Of a DNA stretch of 12,202 bases, positions 1-7,396 are shown one piece after another (the stretch's first letter is position 1; each line of letters starts with the position of its first letter). The stretch lies in assembly GCA_025965815.1 (NCBI GenBank), contig JAOPWF010000518.1, positions 1-12,202 of the forward strand, in the 5' to 3' direction. The notes below the pieces were generated by a model. That model saw only the letters and a list, made by a program, of their open reading frames with translations. It did not search any database and had not been told where the DNA came from. Position numbers and translations under genes: made by a program. The stretch comes from Mycobacterium sp. (lineage in GTDB: Bacteria > Actinomycetota > Actinomycetes > Mycobacteriales > Mycobacteriaceae).

Positions 1-165
1 CTGCGGATAACCACCGCCCTGCGGGGGGTAGCCACTGCCCGGCGGCGGGTAGCCGCCACTCTGCGGCGGTGGAGGAGGCGGGTAGCCACCCTGGGGCGGG
101 GGCGGATACCCACCGCCGGGTGGTGGCGGATAATGACCGGGGGGCGGTGGCGGTTGATCTGTCAT
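1..165 (-). CDS. pra: Proline-rich antigen Pra, N-terminal part (3' end outside window)
   Basis: The first 55 codons read toward the left edge. The peptide starts MTDQPPPPPGHYPPPP and continues as imperfect 8-10 residue units of the type GGGYPPPPQ, QGGYPPPPPQ and SGGYPPPGS, so it is almost entirely Pro, Gly, Tyr and Gln. This low-complexity head is typical of the mycobacterial proline-rich antigen (36-kDa antigen; Rv1078 in M. tuberculosis as I recall), which continues into a hydrophobic RDD-type membrane domain not seen here. The ATG at 163-165 is preceded on the minus strand by GGAAGG about 7 nt upstream, a good ribosome binding site. The gene lies 196 bp downstream of cbs on the same strand, a gap long enough for its own promoter. 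Identity rests on the repeat type and synteny, since only the repetitive part is present. Confidence 0.85.
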   Translation of the reverse strand, partial: MTDQPPPPPGHYPPPPGGGYPPPPQGGYPPPPPPQSGGYPPPGSGYPPQGGGYPQ

Positions 166-207
166 GGACGCCTTCCAGTGCTGAATTAGCTGGGATACAG
201 CGGGATT

Positions 208-213
208 ACCCTA
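208..213 (-). promoter_or_regulatory. Candidate -10 element for pra
   Basis: The minus strand carries TAGGGT, matching the mycobacterial TANNNT -10 pattern. It would start transcription near 200 and give a leader of roughly 35 nt before the pra ATG. No convincing TTGACA-like -35 is seen at 17-18 bp. This is a motif match only. Confidence 0.3.
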
Positions 214-289
214 CCTGAGAATTAGCTCACAAATAGGTCCATGGCGGGAACTTCATCACGAGGACACATGGCGCTACGAACACGCAATC

Positions 290-304
290 CTTACCTCAGG
301 TAAG
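290..304. promoter_or_regulatory. 15-bp perfect inverted repeat upstream of pra (candidate operator)
   Basis: CTTACC-TCA-GGTAAG is a perfect dyad with 6-bp arms and a 3-nt centre. It sits in the cbs-pra gap, about 125 bp upstream of the pra start. The 8-mer TACCTGAG at 212-219 equals part of its complement and looks like a half-site next to the candidate pra -10. A 9-bp direct repeat GAATTAGCT (183-191 and 219-227) lies in the same leader. The arrangement resembles a repressor operator plus half-site; no binding protein can be named. Confidence 0.35.
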
Positions 305-361
305 CACTTTGGGCATTATTTGCCACCCGAAGTAAATTCGTCGAAATCGATGCGCCGCGGC

Positions 362-1756
<1,395 letters not shown>

Positions 1757-1786
1757 GCCTAATGGTCTCAGGCGACGGGAAGCGAG

Positions 1787-2839
1787 CTACCAGGTGGCCT
1801 CTCTGATGTAATCCCCGATCTGACGCAGCGAGCGGGTGGCCTCGGGCACCGCGGGCGCACAAATCTGGAAGACGTGCATCTGGCCGGGCCAGACCCGGAT
1901 TTCGACGGGCACTCCGGCCGCGGCCAACTGACGCGCCGCGAGTCGGGCGTCGTGCAGCAGCACCTCGGAGCCGGACACGTGGATCAGCGTTCGCGGCAGG
2001 CCCGGCTCGATGTGGTCGAGCGGCTCGTAGATCTCTTCGGGATGCCCGTTGACCACATGCCTTTCGGCAGCCTTGGCGACGATTTCGGACAGCGCGGCGA
2101 ACGCCTTGGGCGGGAACATCGCGTCGGTGCGGGTGTTGGGGTGGGCCAGCTTGGACTCCTCGTCGAGCTCGAACAGCGGCGAGATCGCCACCATGGCGGC
2201 GGGCTCCTCGCCCTCCTGCTGCAGGCGCTCGGCCAGTGCCAGAGCGAGGTAGCCACCGGCCGAATCACCGGCCAGCACAACCTGGTCGGGCTCGTAACCC
2301 TTGAGACGCAACCACGGGTAGGCGTCGTAGCAGTCGTCCATCGCCATGCCGATGGAGTGCTTCGGGATCATCCGGTAGTTGACGACAAGTACGGGGCTGT
2401 CGGCGAACTTGGACAGCAGGGTGACGAGCCGGCCGTGCGAATTCGCTCCGCAGGTCAGAAACGCGCCACCGTGCATGTAGAGGATCACGCGGCGCTTGCC
2501 GTCCGCGGGCAGCACACCCGCGGCGCGAACCAGCTGGGCCGAGCAGTGCGGCAGGCCGATCGTGGCGCGGATCGTGCCCGGTGCCGGACGCAGCACCCGG
2601 GCGGCGAAGTCGATAAGCCCCCACGGCCACGGCAGACGCGGAGCGTAGCTACCGACGGCCAGAGTTGGCCTGATTGTCAGTAATGCGGCGAGCGCGGCGA
2701 TGCGTCCTGCGAAGCTCGGGCCGTCCTCGATGACCTCGACGGGAGCCCCGTCACTGACCGGGAATCTGCGCGGTTTTAGTATGCGACCTGCGCTGATGCC
2801 AGCGCCAGATGACCCGTGAATCTTGCTCGGTGCGGTCAT
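1787..2839 (-). CDS. lipU: HSL-family (family IV) lipase/esterase LipU
   Basis: A 350-aa alpha/beta-hydrolase expected to cleave short acyl esters. Visible catalytic parts are the oxyanion motif HGGAF at about 123-127, the nucleophile elbow GDSAGG with Ser193, the acid Asp297 in SEVLLHDA and His322 in GQMHVF; the HGGA/GDSAGG pair marks the hormone-sensitive-lipase family. The reading frame is open 18 codons further upstream, but the ATG at 2837-2839 has AGGAGG about 7 nt before it on the minus strand, the best ribosome site nearby, so this start is chosen. The first 100 residues are an N-terminal cap with moderately hydrophobic stretches but no clear signal peptide. It heads a lipU-cbs-pra unit and is divergent from the GDSL esterase gene. 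The name follows synteny with M. tuberculosis Rv1076; the natural substrate is unknown. Confidence 0.88.
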   Translation of the reverse strand: MTAPSKIHGSSGAGISAGRILKPRRFPVSDGAPVEVIEDGPSFAGRIAALAALLTIRPTLAVGSYAPRLPWPWGLIDFAARVLRPAPGTIRATIGLPHCSAQLVRAAGVLPADGKRRVILYMHGGAFLTCGANSHGRLVTLLSKFADSPVLVVNYRMIPKHSIGMAMDDCYDAYPWLRLKGYEPDQVVLAGDSAGGYLALALAERLQQEGEEPAAMVAISPLFELDEESKLAHPNTRTDAMFPPKAFAALSEIVAKAAERHVVNGHPEEIYEPLDHIEPGLPRTLIHVSGSEVLLHDARLAARQLAAAGVPVEIRVWPGQMHVFQICAPAVPEATRSLRQIGDYIREATW

Positions 2840-2900
2840 CGTCAGCCTCCTACGCCGTTGTAGTGCCGGGGTACCCGCCGGCATTTCAGCCAACCCCGGT

Positions 2901-2933
2901 AACTTAGCTTGACACTGCTAATTTGTTTAACAA
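2901..2933 (-). promoter_or_regulatory. Candidate lipU promoter with overlapping 11-bp palindrome
   Basis: On the minus strand TAAACA (2924-2929) lies 17 bp upstream of TAAGTT (2901-2906), a plausible -35/-10 pair with a TANNNT -10. Transcription would start near 2894, giving a leader of about 54 nt before the lipU ATG. The perfect palindrome TTGTT-T-AACAA (2923-2933) overlaps the -35 and could be a repressor site. The segment is AT-rich compared with its surroundings. Confidence 0.4.
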
Positions 2934-2948
2934 TCAACGATTCTGATT

Positions 2949-2969
2949 TGATACCGCATCTGATACCGC
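2949..2969. repeat. 9-bp tandem-type direct repeat in the lipU/esterase divergent region
   Basis: TGATACCGC occurs at 2949-2957 and again at 2961-2969, with a 12-bp period (about one helical turn). A degenerate third copy TGATCGC follows at 2974-2980. Repeats on one face of the helix between divergent genes often bind regulators; this is inference from spacing only. Confidence 0.4.
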
Positions 2970-3019
2970 TCTGTGATCGCCTGCAGGTCGTGGCGGCGTG
3001 TCTTCTGGCCTCAGCGGAT

Positions 3020-3032
3020 TAGACTGCCGTTT
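3020..3032 (+). promoter_or_regulatory. -10 element giving a leaderless start for the GDSL esterase
   Basis: TAGACT at 3020-3025 matches TANNNT, and the GTG at 3033 follows exactly 7 nt later, the distance expected for a transcription start. No Shine-Dalgarno is present before that GTG, so a leaderless mRNA is the simplest reading. No -35 match is obvious. Confidence 0.45.
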
Positions 3033-3998
3033 GTGGGCATGCGGGCTCCGAGCCGGTCGTCTTTGGCGCTGGTGGTTGCGGCCGGGCTGGCTTCCACGGG
3101 CACCGCCTATGTGGGTGCGCGCAATCTGCTGACCGTGCAGGCCGACAAGGCCCGTCGCGTCATCCCCAAATCCTGGGATGTGCCGCCGCGGGCCGACGGC
3201 GTGTACGTGGCCGGTGGCGGCCCGGTGGAGCGCTGGTACCGAGGCGTGCCGTTCGATCTGCATCTGATGGTATTCGGCGACTCGACCGCGACCGGCTACG
3301 GCTGCCGCAGCGCCGACGAGGTGCCCGGCGTGCTGCTGGCCCGCGGCGTCGCCGAGGAGTCCGCTAAGCGAATCCGGTTGAGCACCAAGGCGATTGTCGG
3401 CGCGACCTCCAAGGGCCTCTCGGGTCAGGTGGACGCCATGTTCGTGGCCGGTCCGCCGCCGGACGCCGCGGTGATCATGATCGGCGCCAACGACGTCACC
3501 GCCCTCAACGGCGTCGGCGCCTCGGCGCGACGGCTCGGTGCGGCGGTCCGGCGGTTGCGGTCCAGCGGCGCCGCCGTCGTGGTCGGTACCTGTCCCGATT
3601 TCGGTGTCATCACGGCGATTCCGCAGCCGCTGCGCTGGACGGCCAGCACCCGTGGCCTGCGACTGGCCCGGGCCCAGGCCGCGGCGGTCCGCGCCGCCGG
3701 CGGCGTGCCCGTGCCGTTGGCCGATCTGCTCGCGCCCGAATTCCTGCACGCCCCCGAACGGCTGTTCTCGGAGGACATGTTCCACCCGTCGGCGGCGGGC
3801 TATGGGTTAGCCGCCACGCAGTTGCTGCCCGCGCTGTGTAATGCGCTGGGCGAGTGGACGGGTGGGCGGGTGCCGGAACTCCCGTGGGTGTCGCGGGCCG
3901 CCGGGCCCAGGACCATGCTGACCCGCCTCCGCGGGTTGACGCGGATCTGGCGGCGCTCGACGGGCGTACCCGCACCGATCGTCGTGCCCGCTGACTAG
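3033..3998 (+). CDS. GDSL/SGNH-type esterase, secreted or membrane-anchored
   Basis: A 321-aa SGNH-hydrolase that should cleave ester or thioester bonds outside the membrane. Numbered from the GTG at 3033: block I is FGDS with nucleophile Ser84, the oxyanion Asn is N153 in GAND, and block V is DMFHPS with Asp248 and His251. The N-terminus is basic followed by a hydrophobic Ala/Val/Leu stretch (about residues 8-30), a signal peptide or signal anchor. The frame is open to 2973, but that extension lies in the regulatory gap; GTG 3033 fits a leaderless start, with ATG 3039 as the alternative. It corresponds by position to M. tuberculosis Rv1075c, reported as a GDSL-like esterase needed for intracellular survival (from memory). 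fadA3 follows 66 bp downstream on the same strand. Confidence 0.88.
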   Translation: MGMRAPSRSSLALVVAAGLASTGTAYVGARNLLTVQADKARRVIPKSWDVPPRADGVYVAGGGPVERWYRGVPFDLHLMVFGDSTATGYGCRSADEVPGVLLARGVAEESAKRIRLSTKAIVGATSKGLSGQVDAMFVAGPPPDAAVIMIGANDVTALNGVGASARRLGAAVRRLRSSGAAVVVGTCPDFGVITAIPQPLRWTASTRGLRLARAQAAAVRAAGGVPVPLADLLAPEFLHAPERLFSEDMFHPSAAGYGLAATQLLPALCNALGEWTGGRVPELPWVSRAAGPRTMLTRLRGLTRIWRRSTGVPAPIVVPAD

Positions 3999-4064
3999 GG
4001 CCCGTCACGGCCCCATATACCGACGAGTAGGTTCGTGCACTAGCAACCGACCACAGGAGCCGTC

Positions 4065-5279
4065 ATGCCCGAAGCCGTCATTGTTTCGACCGCCCGCTCG
4101 CCGATCGGCCGCGCCTTCAAGGGCTCGCTGGCGAGCATCAGGCCCGACGATCTGGCCACCCAGATGGTCCGTGCGGCGCTGGACAAGGTACCCGCGCTCC
4201 ACCCGCGCGATATCGACGACCTGATCATGGGCTGCGGCCAGCCGGCAGGCGAGTCCGGGTTCAACATCGGCCGCACTGTTGCGGTCGAGCTGGGCTACGA
4301 CTTCCTGCCCGGCACGACGGTGAACCGGTACTGCTCGTCGTCGCTGCAGACCACCAGGATGGCCTTCCACGCGATCAAGGCCGGCGAGGGCAACGCCTTC
4401 ATCTCGGCCGGTGTCGAGACTGTGTCGCGGTTCGGCAAGGGCAACGCCGACTCGTGGCCGGACACCAAGAACCCGCTTTACGCCGAGGCCGGTCAGCGTT
4501 CGGAGAATGCCTCGGCCGGATCCGACGAATGGCACGACCCGCGTGCGGACGGCGAGATTCCCGACGTGTACATCGCGATGGGCCAGACCGCCGAGAACGT
4601 CGCGCTTAAGACCGGTATCAGCCGCGAGGACCAGGACCACTGGGGCGTGCGCAGCCAGAACCGCGCGGAGGAAGCCATCAACAGCGGCTTCTTCGAGCGG
4701 GAGATCGTGCCGGTGACGCTGCCCGACGGGACGGTGGTGAGCACCGACGATGGTCCGCGCGCCGGCACTACCTACGAGAAGATCAGCCAGCTCAAGCCGG
4801 TGTTCCGCCCGAACGGCACGGTTACCGCGGGCAACGCCTGCCCGCTCAACGACGGCGCCGCGGCGGTGGTGATCATGAGCGACACCAAGGCCAAGGAGCT
4901 GGGCCTGACGCCGCTGGCTCGCATCGTGGCGACCGGTGTGTCCGGTCTGTCGCCGGAGATCATGGGCCTGGGCCCGATCGGCGCGACCAAGAATGCGCTG
5001 GCCAACGCGGGGATGACGATCGGCGATATCGACCTGTACGAAATCAACGAGGCGTTCGCGGTGCAGGTGCTCGGTTCGGCCCGCGAGCTCGGCATGGACG
5101 AGGACAAGCTCAACGTGTCCGGTGGTGCGATCGCGCTGGGTCACCCGTTCGGCATGACGGGTGCCCGGATCACCGCCACGCTGCTGAACAACCTGACTAC
5201 CCACGACGAGACATTCGGTCTGGAGACCATGTGCGTCGGCGGTGGCCAGGGCATGGCGATGATCATCGAGCGGATCTAA
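4065..5279 (+). CDS. fadA3: Acetyl-CoA acyltransferase (thiolase) FadA3
   Basis: A 404-aa cytoplasmic thiolase: the last step of beta-oxidation (3-ketoacyl-CoA + CoA to acetyl-CoA + shortened acyl-CoA) or the reverse Claisen condensation. All thiolase signatures are present: nucleophile Cys90 in NRYCSSSLQT, NEAF at 328-331, GGAIALGHPFGMTGAR (353-368) with His360, and the acid/base Cys390 in CVGGGQG. Length is normal for the family. The ATG has AGGAG 5 nt upstream. The 66-bp gap after the esterase gene contains TAGGTT (4028-4033), a possible weak -10 about 31 bp before the ATG, so it may have its own promoter as well as read-through. Its TAA overlaps the stop codon of the convergent gene by 4 bp. 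The name follows synteny (Rv1074c); chain-length preference cannot be read from sequence. Confidence 0.93.
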   Translation: MPEAVIVSTARSPIGRAFKGSLASIRPDDLATQMVRAALDKVPALHPRDIDDLIMGCGQPAGESGFNIGRTVAVELGYDFLPGTTVNRYCSSSLQTTRMAFHAIKAGEGNAFISAGVETVSRFGKGNADSWPDTKNPLYAEAGQRSENASAGSDEWHDPRADGEIPDVYIAMGQTAENVALKTGISREDQDHWGVRSQNRAEEAINSGFFEREIVPVTLPDGTVVSTDDGPRAGTTYEKISQLKPVFRPNGTVTAGNACPLNDGAAAVVIMSDTKAKELGLTPLARIVATGVSGLSPEIMGLGPIGATKNALANAGMTIGDIDLYEINEAFAVQVLGSARELGMDEDKLNVSGGAIALGHPFGMTGARITATLLNNLTTHDETFGLETMCVGGGQGMAMIIERI

Positions 5280-6124
5280 CCCGCCCTGTGGTTTTCGTTT
5301 CGCCCTCGGGTTTGGTTCCCGGCCGAGTGTGCGTCGGTGGCGACGCGAACGATGATCCACCCGAGTCGCTCGAGCGCCGCAAGTCGACGTATGTCCTTGG
5401 TGTACTGCCACCGGTCGACACGGTGCTGGTCACCGTCGTACTCCGCGGCGACCATCCACTCCTCCCAACCCATGTCGAGGTAGGCGAACGGGTTGCCGTC
5501 GTCAGCAAGGACGGGAATCTGCGTCTGCGGTCTCGGTAGTCCGGCCTGAATCAGCAGCAGCCGCAGCCACGTCTCCCGGGGCGATTGCGAACCCGCGTCG
5601 CCGAGGTCGAGCGCTGTCTCGAGTTGTCGCAGGCCAGGGGCGCCACGATGACGCAGTGCCAATGCCGCGACATCGTGCGGTTTCACCTCTGTGGCGCGGG
5701 CCAGCGCGTCGAATCGCGCGACCGCCATGCCGAGGGGGCCGCGCCGACCAATGTCGAAGGCAGTGCGCTCCGGCGTCGTGGCGGAGAGTCCCGCCAGCGC
5801 TTGATACTCGTTGTCCATCAAAACGTCCCGGCGAGTAACCACCCCGCGCGGAGCCCGTGGATTCGGGTGAATCAGTTCGATCACCGCGTTGTCGTCGATC
5901 CACCGCGAACCATGCAACGCGGCCGCTGCCGCACCGGCGACGACGCCCTGCCGGTGCGACCACAGCCACGCGGCGATGGTGCGCTGACGCAGCGACGGCT
6001 GATGCTGCCTGGACAGATACACGTCGGGAAACACAGCTCGATACCGCGTCCGCAGTTGGTGGCGGTTCAGCACACCGGCGGCCAACGCCTCACTTCCGAT
6101 GAATGGCCGCTCGCAGTCCCCCAT
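5276..6124 (-). CDS. AbiEi-like N-terminal / DUF559-like (PD-(D/E)XK fold) C-terminal protein
   Basis: A 282-aa protein of a mycobacterial family often seen in several copies per genome and loosely annotated as an AbiEi antitoxin-domain or DUF559 protein. Residues about 5-45 (RPFIGSEALAAGVLNRHQLRTRYRAVFPDVYL) form a winged-helix-like head of AbiEi type. Residues 181-265 resemble a Vsr/DUF559 endonuclease-like fold: E184 in RETWLR, D217 in AYLDMGW, E228 and D230 in AAEYDGDQH, then KDIRRLAALERLGWIIVRV. The frame is open to 6274, but that start lies against the hairpin at 6277-6313 and the family normally begins near this Met, so ATG 6122-6124 is preferred; no strong Shine-Dalgarno is visible. 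No AbiEii-like toxin partner is adjacent. Position and length match M. tuberculosis Rv1073 as I recall. Whether it cuts DNA is unknown. Confidence 0.75.
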   Translation of the reverse strand: MGDCERPFIGSEALAAGVLNRHQLRTRYRAVFPDVYLSRQHQPSLRQRTIAAWLWSHRQGVVAGAAAAALHGSRWIDDNAVIELIHPNPRAPRGVVTRRDVLMDNEYQALAGLSATTPERTAFDIGRRGPLGMAVARFDALARATEVKPHDVAALALRHRGAPGLRQLETALDLGDAGSQSPRETWLRLLLIQAGLPRPQTQIPVLADDGNPFAYLDMGWEEWMVAAEYDGDQHRVDRWQYTKDIRRLAALERLGWIIVRVATDAHSAGNQTRGRNENHRAG

Positions 6125-6165
6125 GTCGGCAGGCTGCCAGCGCTCACCGACACCAAGGGCTATCG

Positions 6166-6193
6166 CGACGCCCACTGTGCACAGGTGGCGTCG
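6166..6193. promoter_or_regulatory. 28-bp dyad upstream of the AbiEi/DUF559-like gene (candidate operator)
   Basis: The outer arms CGACGCC (6166-6172) and GGCGTCG (6187-6193) are exact complements. The centre CTGTGCACAG (6175-6184) is itself a perfect palindrome, and all share one centre at 6179.5. Only two base-pair positions on each side mismatch (24 of 28 bases symmetric). It lies centred about 55 bp upstream of the gene's ATG, where an operator would sit. AbiEi-type antitoxins are known to bind inverted repeats in their own promoter, so autoregulation is a reasonable guess. Confidence 0.4.
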
Positions 6194-6276
6194 AGTGTGC
6201 GTACCGTGCGCGATCACAGTTTTCGGCGCCCCCAGCGCACGCTCGACGCGAACGCAACCACCGACACTCGACAAAG

Positions 6277-6313
6277 CAAGAGGCCGACACGCATGACGCG
6301 TGTCGGCCTCTTG
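6277..6313 (-). terminator. Intrinsic-type terminator of the Bax-inhibitor-like gene
   Basis: A perfect 16-bp stem, CAAGAGGCCGACACGC paired with its exact complement across the 5-nt loop ATGAC, starts 12 nt after the TAG stop at 6326-6328. On the minus strand it is followed by CTTTGTC rather than a long U-tract, as is common for mycobacterial hairpin terminators. It separates the upstream membrane-protein gene from the AbiEi/DUF559-like gene on the same strand. Confidence 0.75.
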
Positions 6314-6325
6314 GTGGTCAGGCAG

Positions 6326-7183
6326 CTAGTTCCTCTGGAAGTAACTCAGCAGCTGGAGGATCTCAATGTAGAGCCAGACCAGTGTGACGGTCAGGCCGAG
6401 GGCGATGCCCCACGCGGCCTTCTCCGGCGCACCGGCGCGGATCATCTGGTCAGCGGCGTCGAAGTCGATCAGGAACATGAACGCCGCCAGCCCGATGCAC
6501 ACCAGCGAGAAGATGATCGCAATCGGGCCGCCGCTACGCAGGCCCATGCCCGCGCCGCCGCCGACACCGAACATCGCCAGCACCAAGTTGCCGAGCATGA
6601 GCACAAGCACGCCGAACAGGCCGGCGACGATCATCCGGGTGAACTTGGGGGTGACTCGGATGGCGCCGGTCTTGTAAACGACGAGCATGCCGGCGAACAC
6701 GCCGATGGTGCCCAGGATCGCCTGCCCGATCAGCGCGCCTGCGTTAGCACCGGCCACGACAAAGTTGGCCAGGACGAACGAGAAGGCGCCGAGGCCTAGG
6801 CCCTCGAGTGCGGCGTAGCTCAGCACGATCGCGGGGTTGTCCTGCTTGCGGCCAAACGTCGCGACGAGCACCAGGGCCAGTCCGCCGAGGAAGCCGACCA
6901 GCGTGAACGGCATGGCCAGCCCCGGGTTGGAGCCGACCAGGAAATAGGAAACGACCGCGACAGCCGAGACCACGGCCAGCGTGATGCCGGTCTTGGTGAC
7001 GACGTCGTCGATGGTCAGCGGCCGGGTAACACCCGTCTGCCGCTGGTCAGGGTATTGAGTGGCATAAGGCTCCGCCTGATAGCCCTGGCGTACCTGGGCA
7101 CCGGCGGCGCCGGTGCCGAACTGTGCGTATCCGCCCTGTGTCTTAGGCAGTGAACGAAATACCGGGTTGCTGGTCTCCCGCAC
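6326..7183 (-). CDS. Bax-inhibitor-1/YccA-like integral membrane protein
   Basis: A 285-aa membrane protein. Residues 1-60 are a flexible Gly/Gln/Tyr/Thr-rich cytoplasmic tail. Seven hydrophobic segments follow at about 65-84, 90-110, 118-141, 150-170, 184-206, 219-240 and 257-281. The last pair holds the charged FLIDFDAADQMI stretch (D240, D242, D245), like the acidic pair that gates the pore in TMBIM/YetJ-type calcium-leak channels. The family is the BaxI_1/YccA-like group common in actinobacteria (Rv1072 by synteny). The start is GTG at 7181-7183 with AGGAGAGG about 8 nt upstream, a strong site. The gene is monocistronic: divergent from echA9 and closed by the hairpin at 6277-6313. A stress-sigma-like promoter may drive it. 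Channel function is inferred from the family only. Confidence 0.85.
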   Translation of the reverse strand: MRETSNPVFRSLPKTQGGYAQFGTGAAGAQVRQGYQAEPYATQYPDQRQTGVTRPLTIDDVVTKTGITLAVVSAVAVVSYFLVGSNPGLAMPFTLVGFLGGLALVLVATFGRKQDNPAIVLSYAALEGLGLGAFSFVLANFVVAGANAGALIGQAILGTIGVFAGMLVVYKTGAIRVTPKFTRMIVAGLFGVLVLMLGNLVLAMFGVGGGAGMGLRSGGPIAIIFSLVCIGLAAFMFLIDFDAADQMIRAGAPEKAAWGIALGLTVTLVWLYIEILQLLSYFQRN

Positions 7184-7232
7184 CGTCGGATCCTCTCCTA
7201 TGTGTGGCTCTGAAAGTCACGAACACACGTCT

Positions 7233-7260
7233 AACGATTGGCGGCCTATGGTCAGTTCCC
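7233..7260 (-). promoter_or_regulatory. ECF-sigma-like promoter (GGGAAC-N18-CGTT) for the Bax-inhibitor-like gene
   Basis: On the minus strand GGGAAC (7255-7260) is followed after 18 bp by CGTT (7233-7236). This resembles mycobacterial SigE/SigH-type -35/-10 motifs, although their usual spacer is somewhat shorter or equal. Transcription would begin near 7225, about 42 nt before the GTG, leaving room for the AGGAGAGG ribosome site. A SigA-like TTGACG (7266-7271) 17 bp from TAGGCC (7243-7248) overlaps it, so either or both may be used. Confidence 0.4.
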
Positions 7261-7303
7261 GCAGTCGTCAAATCCTTTCTGCGGGTTTCCCTGGCCTTTC
7301 AGA

Positions 7304-7316
7304 GGTAAAGCTTACC
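7304..7316. promoter_or_regulatory. 13-bp inverted repeat in the divergent bax-like/echA9 promoter region
   Basis: GGTAA-AGC-TTACC is a dyad with 5-bp arms, 29 bp upstream of the candidate echA9 -10. It may be an operator for either divergent gene. Its half-sites GGTAA/TTACC are the same as those of the palindrome at 290-304 but in the opposite arrangement. Short enough to be chance. Confidence 0.25.
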
Positions 7317-7344
7317 CGCGGGGCGACTTCACCGGGTAACGATC

Positions 7345-7350
7345 TAGATT
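7345..7350 (+). promoter_or_regulatory. Candidate -10 of the echA9-echA8-hydrolase operon
   Basis: TAGATT matches TANNNT and would start transcription near 7357, giving a leader of about 40 nt to the GTG at 7397. No clear -35 is seen. It is the best promoter-like hexamer upstream of the operon. Confidence 0.4.
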
Positions 7351-7396
7351 GCTGAGGTCAAGATTTGATTAGTCCGACGAAGGGATGGCGGCAGGC

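Noticed and set aside
1..160. Repetitive stretch considered as a CRISPR or tandem-repeat array
   Set aside because: The repeats are in frame and encode Pro/Gly/Tyr units; there are no constant repeats with unique spacers.
2934..3785. Minus-strand open frame of 283 codons opposite the GDSL esterase
   Set aside because: Composition-driven shadow; the plus-strand frame holds the GDS, GAND and DxxH blocks.
4015..4035. ACC...GGT imperfect dyad upstream of fadA3 as a lipid-regulator operator
   Set aside because: Only 3-bp arms match and it does not fit a KstR-type motif; likely chance.
5280..5330. Short CGGG/CCCG stem downstream of the fadA3 stop as a terminator
   Set aside because: Four base pairs with a 7-nt loop inside a coding sequence; too weak.
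4005..5411. Long minus-strand open frame (468 codons) opposite fadA3
   Set aside because: The thiolase on the plus strand has every catalytic motif; this frame has none and is a GC-driven shadow.
6125..6274. 50-codon N-terminal extension of the AbiEi/DUF559-like protein
   Set aside because: It would start beside the upstream terminator and includes the 28-bp dyad; the family homology begins at the chosen Met.
5585..6799. Plus-strand open frame of 404 codons opposite the DUF559-like and Bax-inhibitor-like genes
   Set aside because: It crosses two recognisable minus-strand genes and the terminator hairpin, and has no motif or ribosome site.
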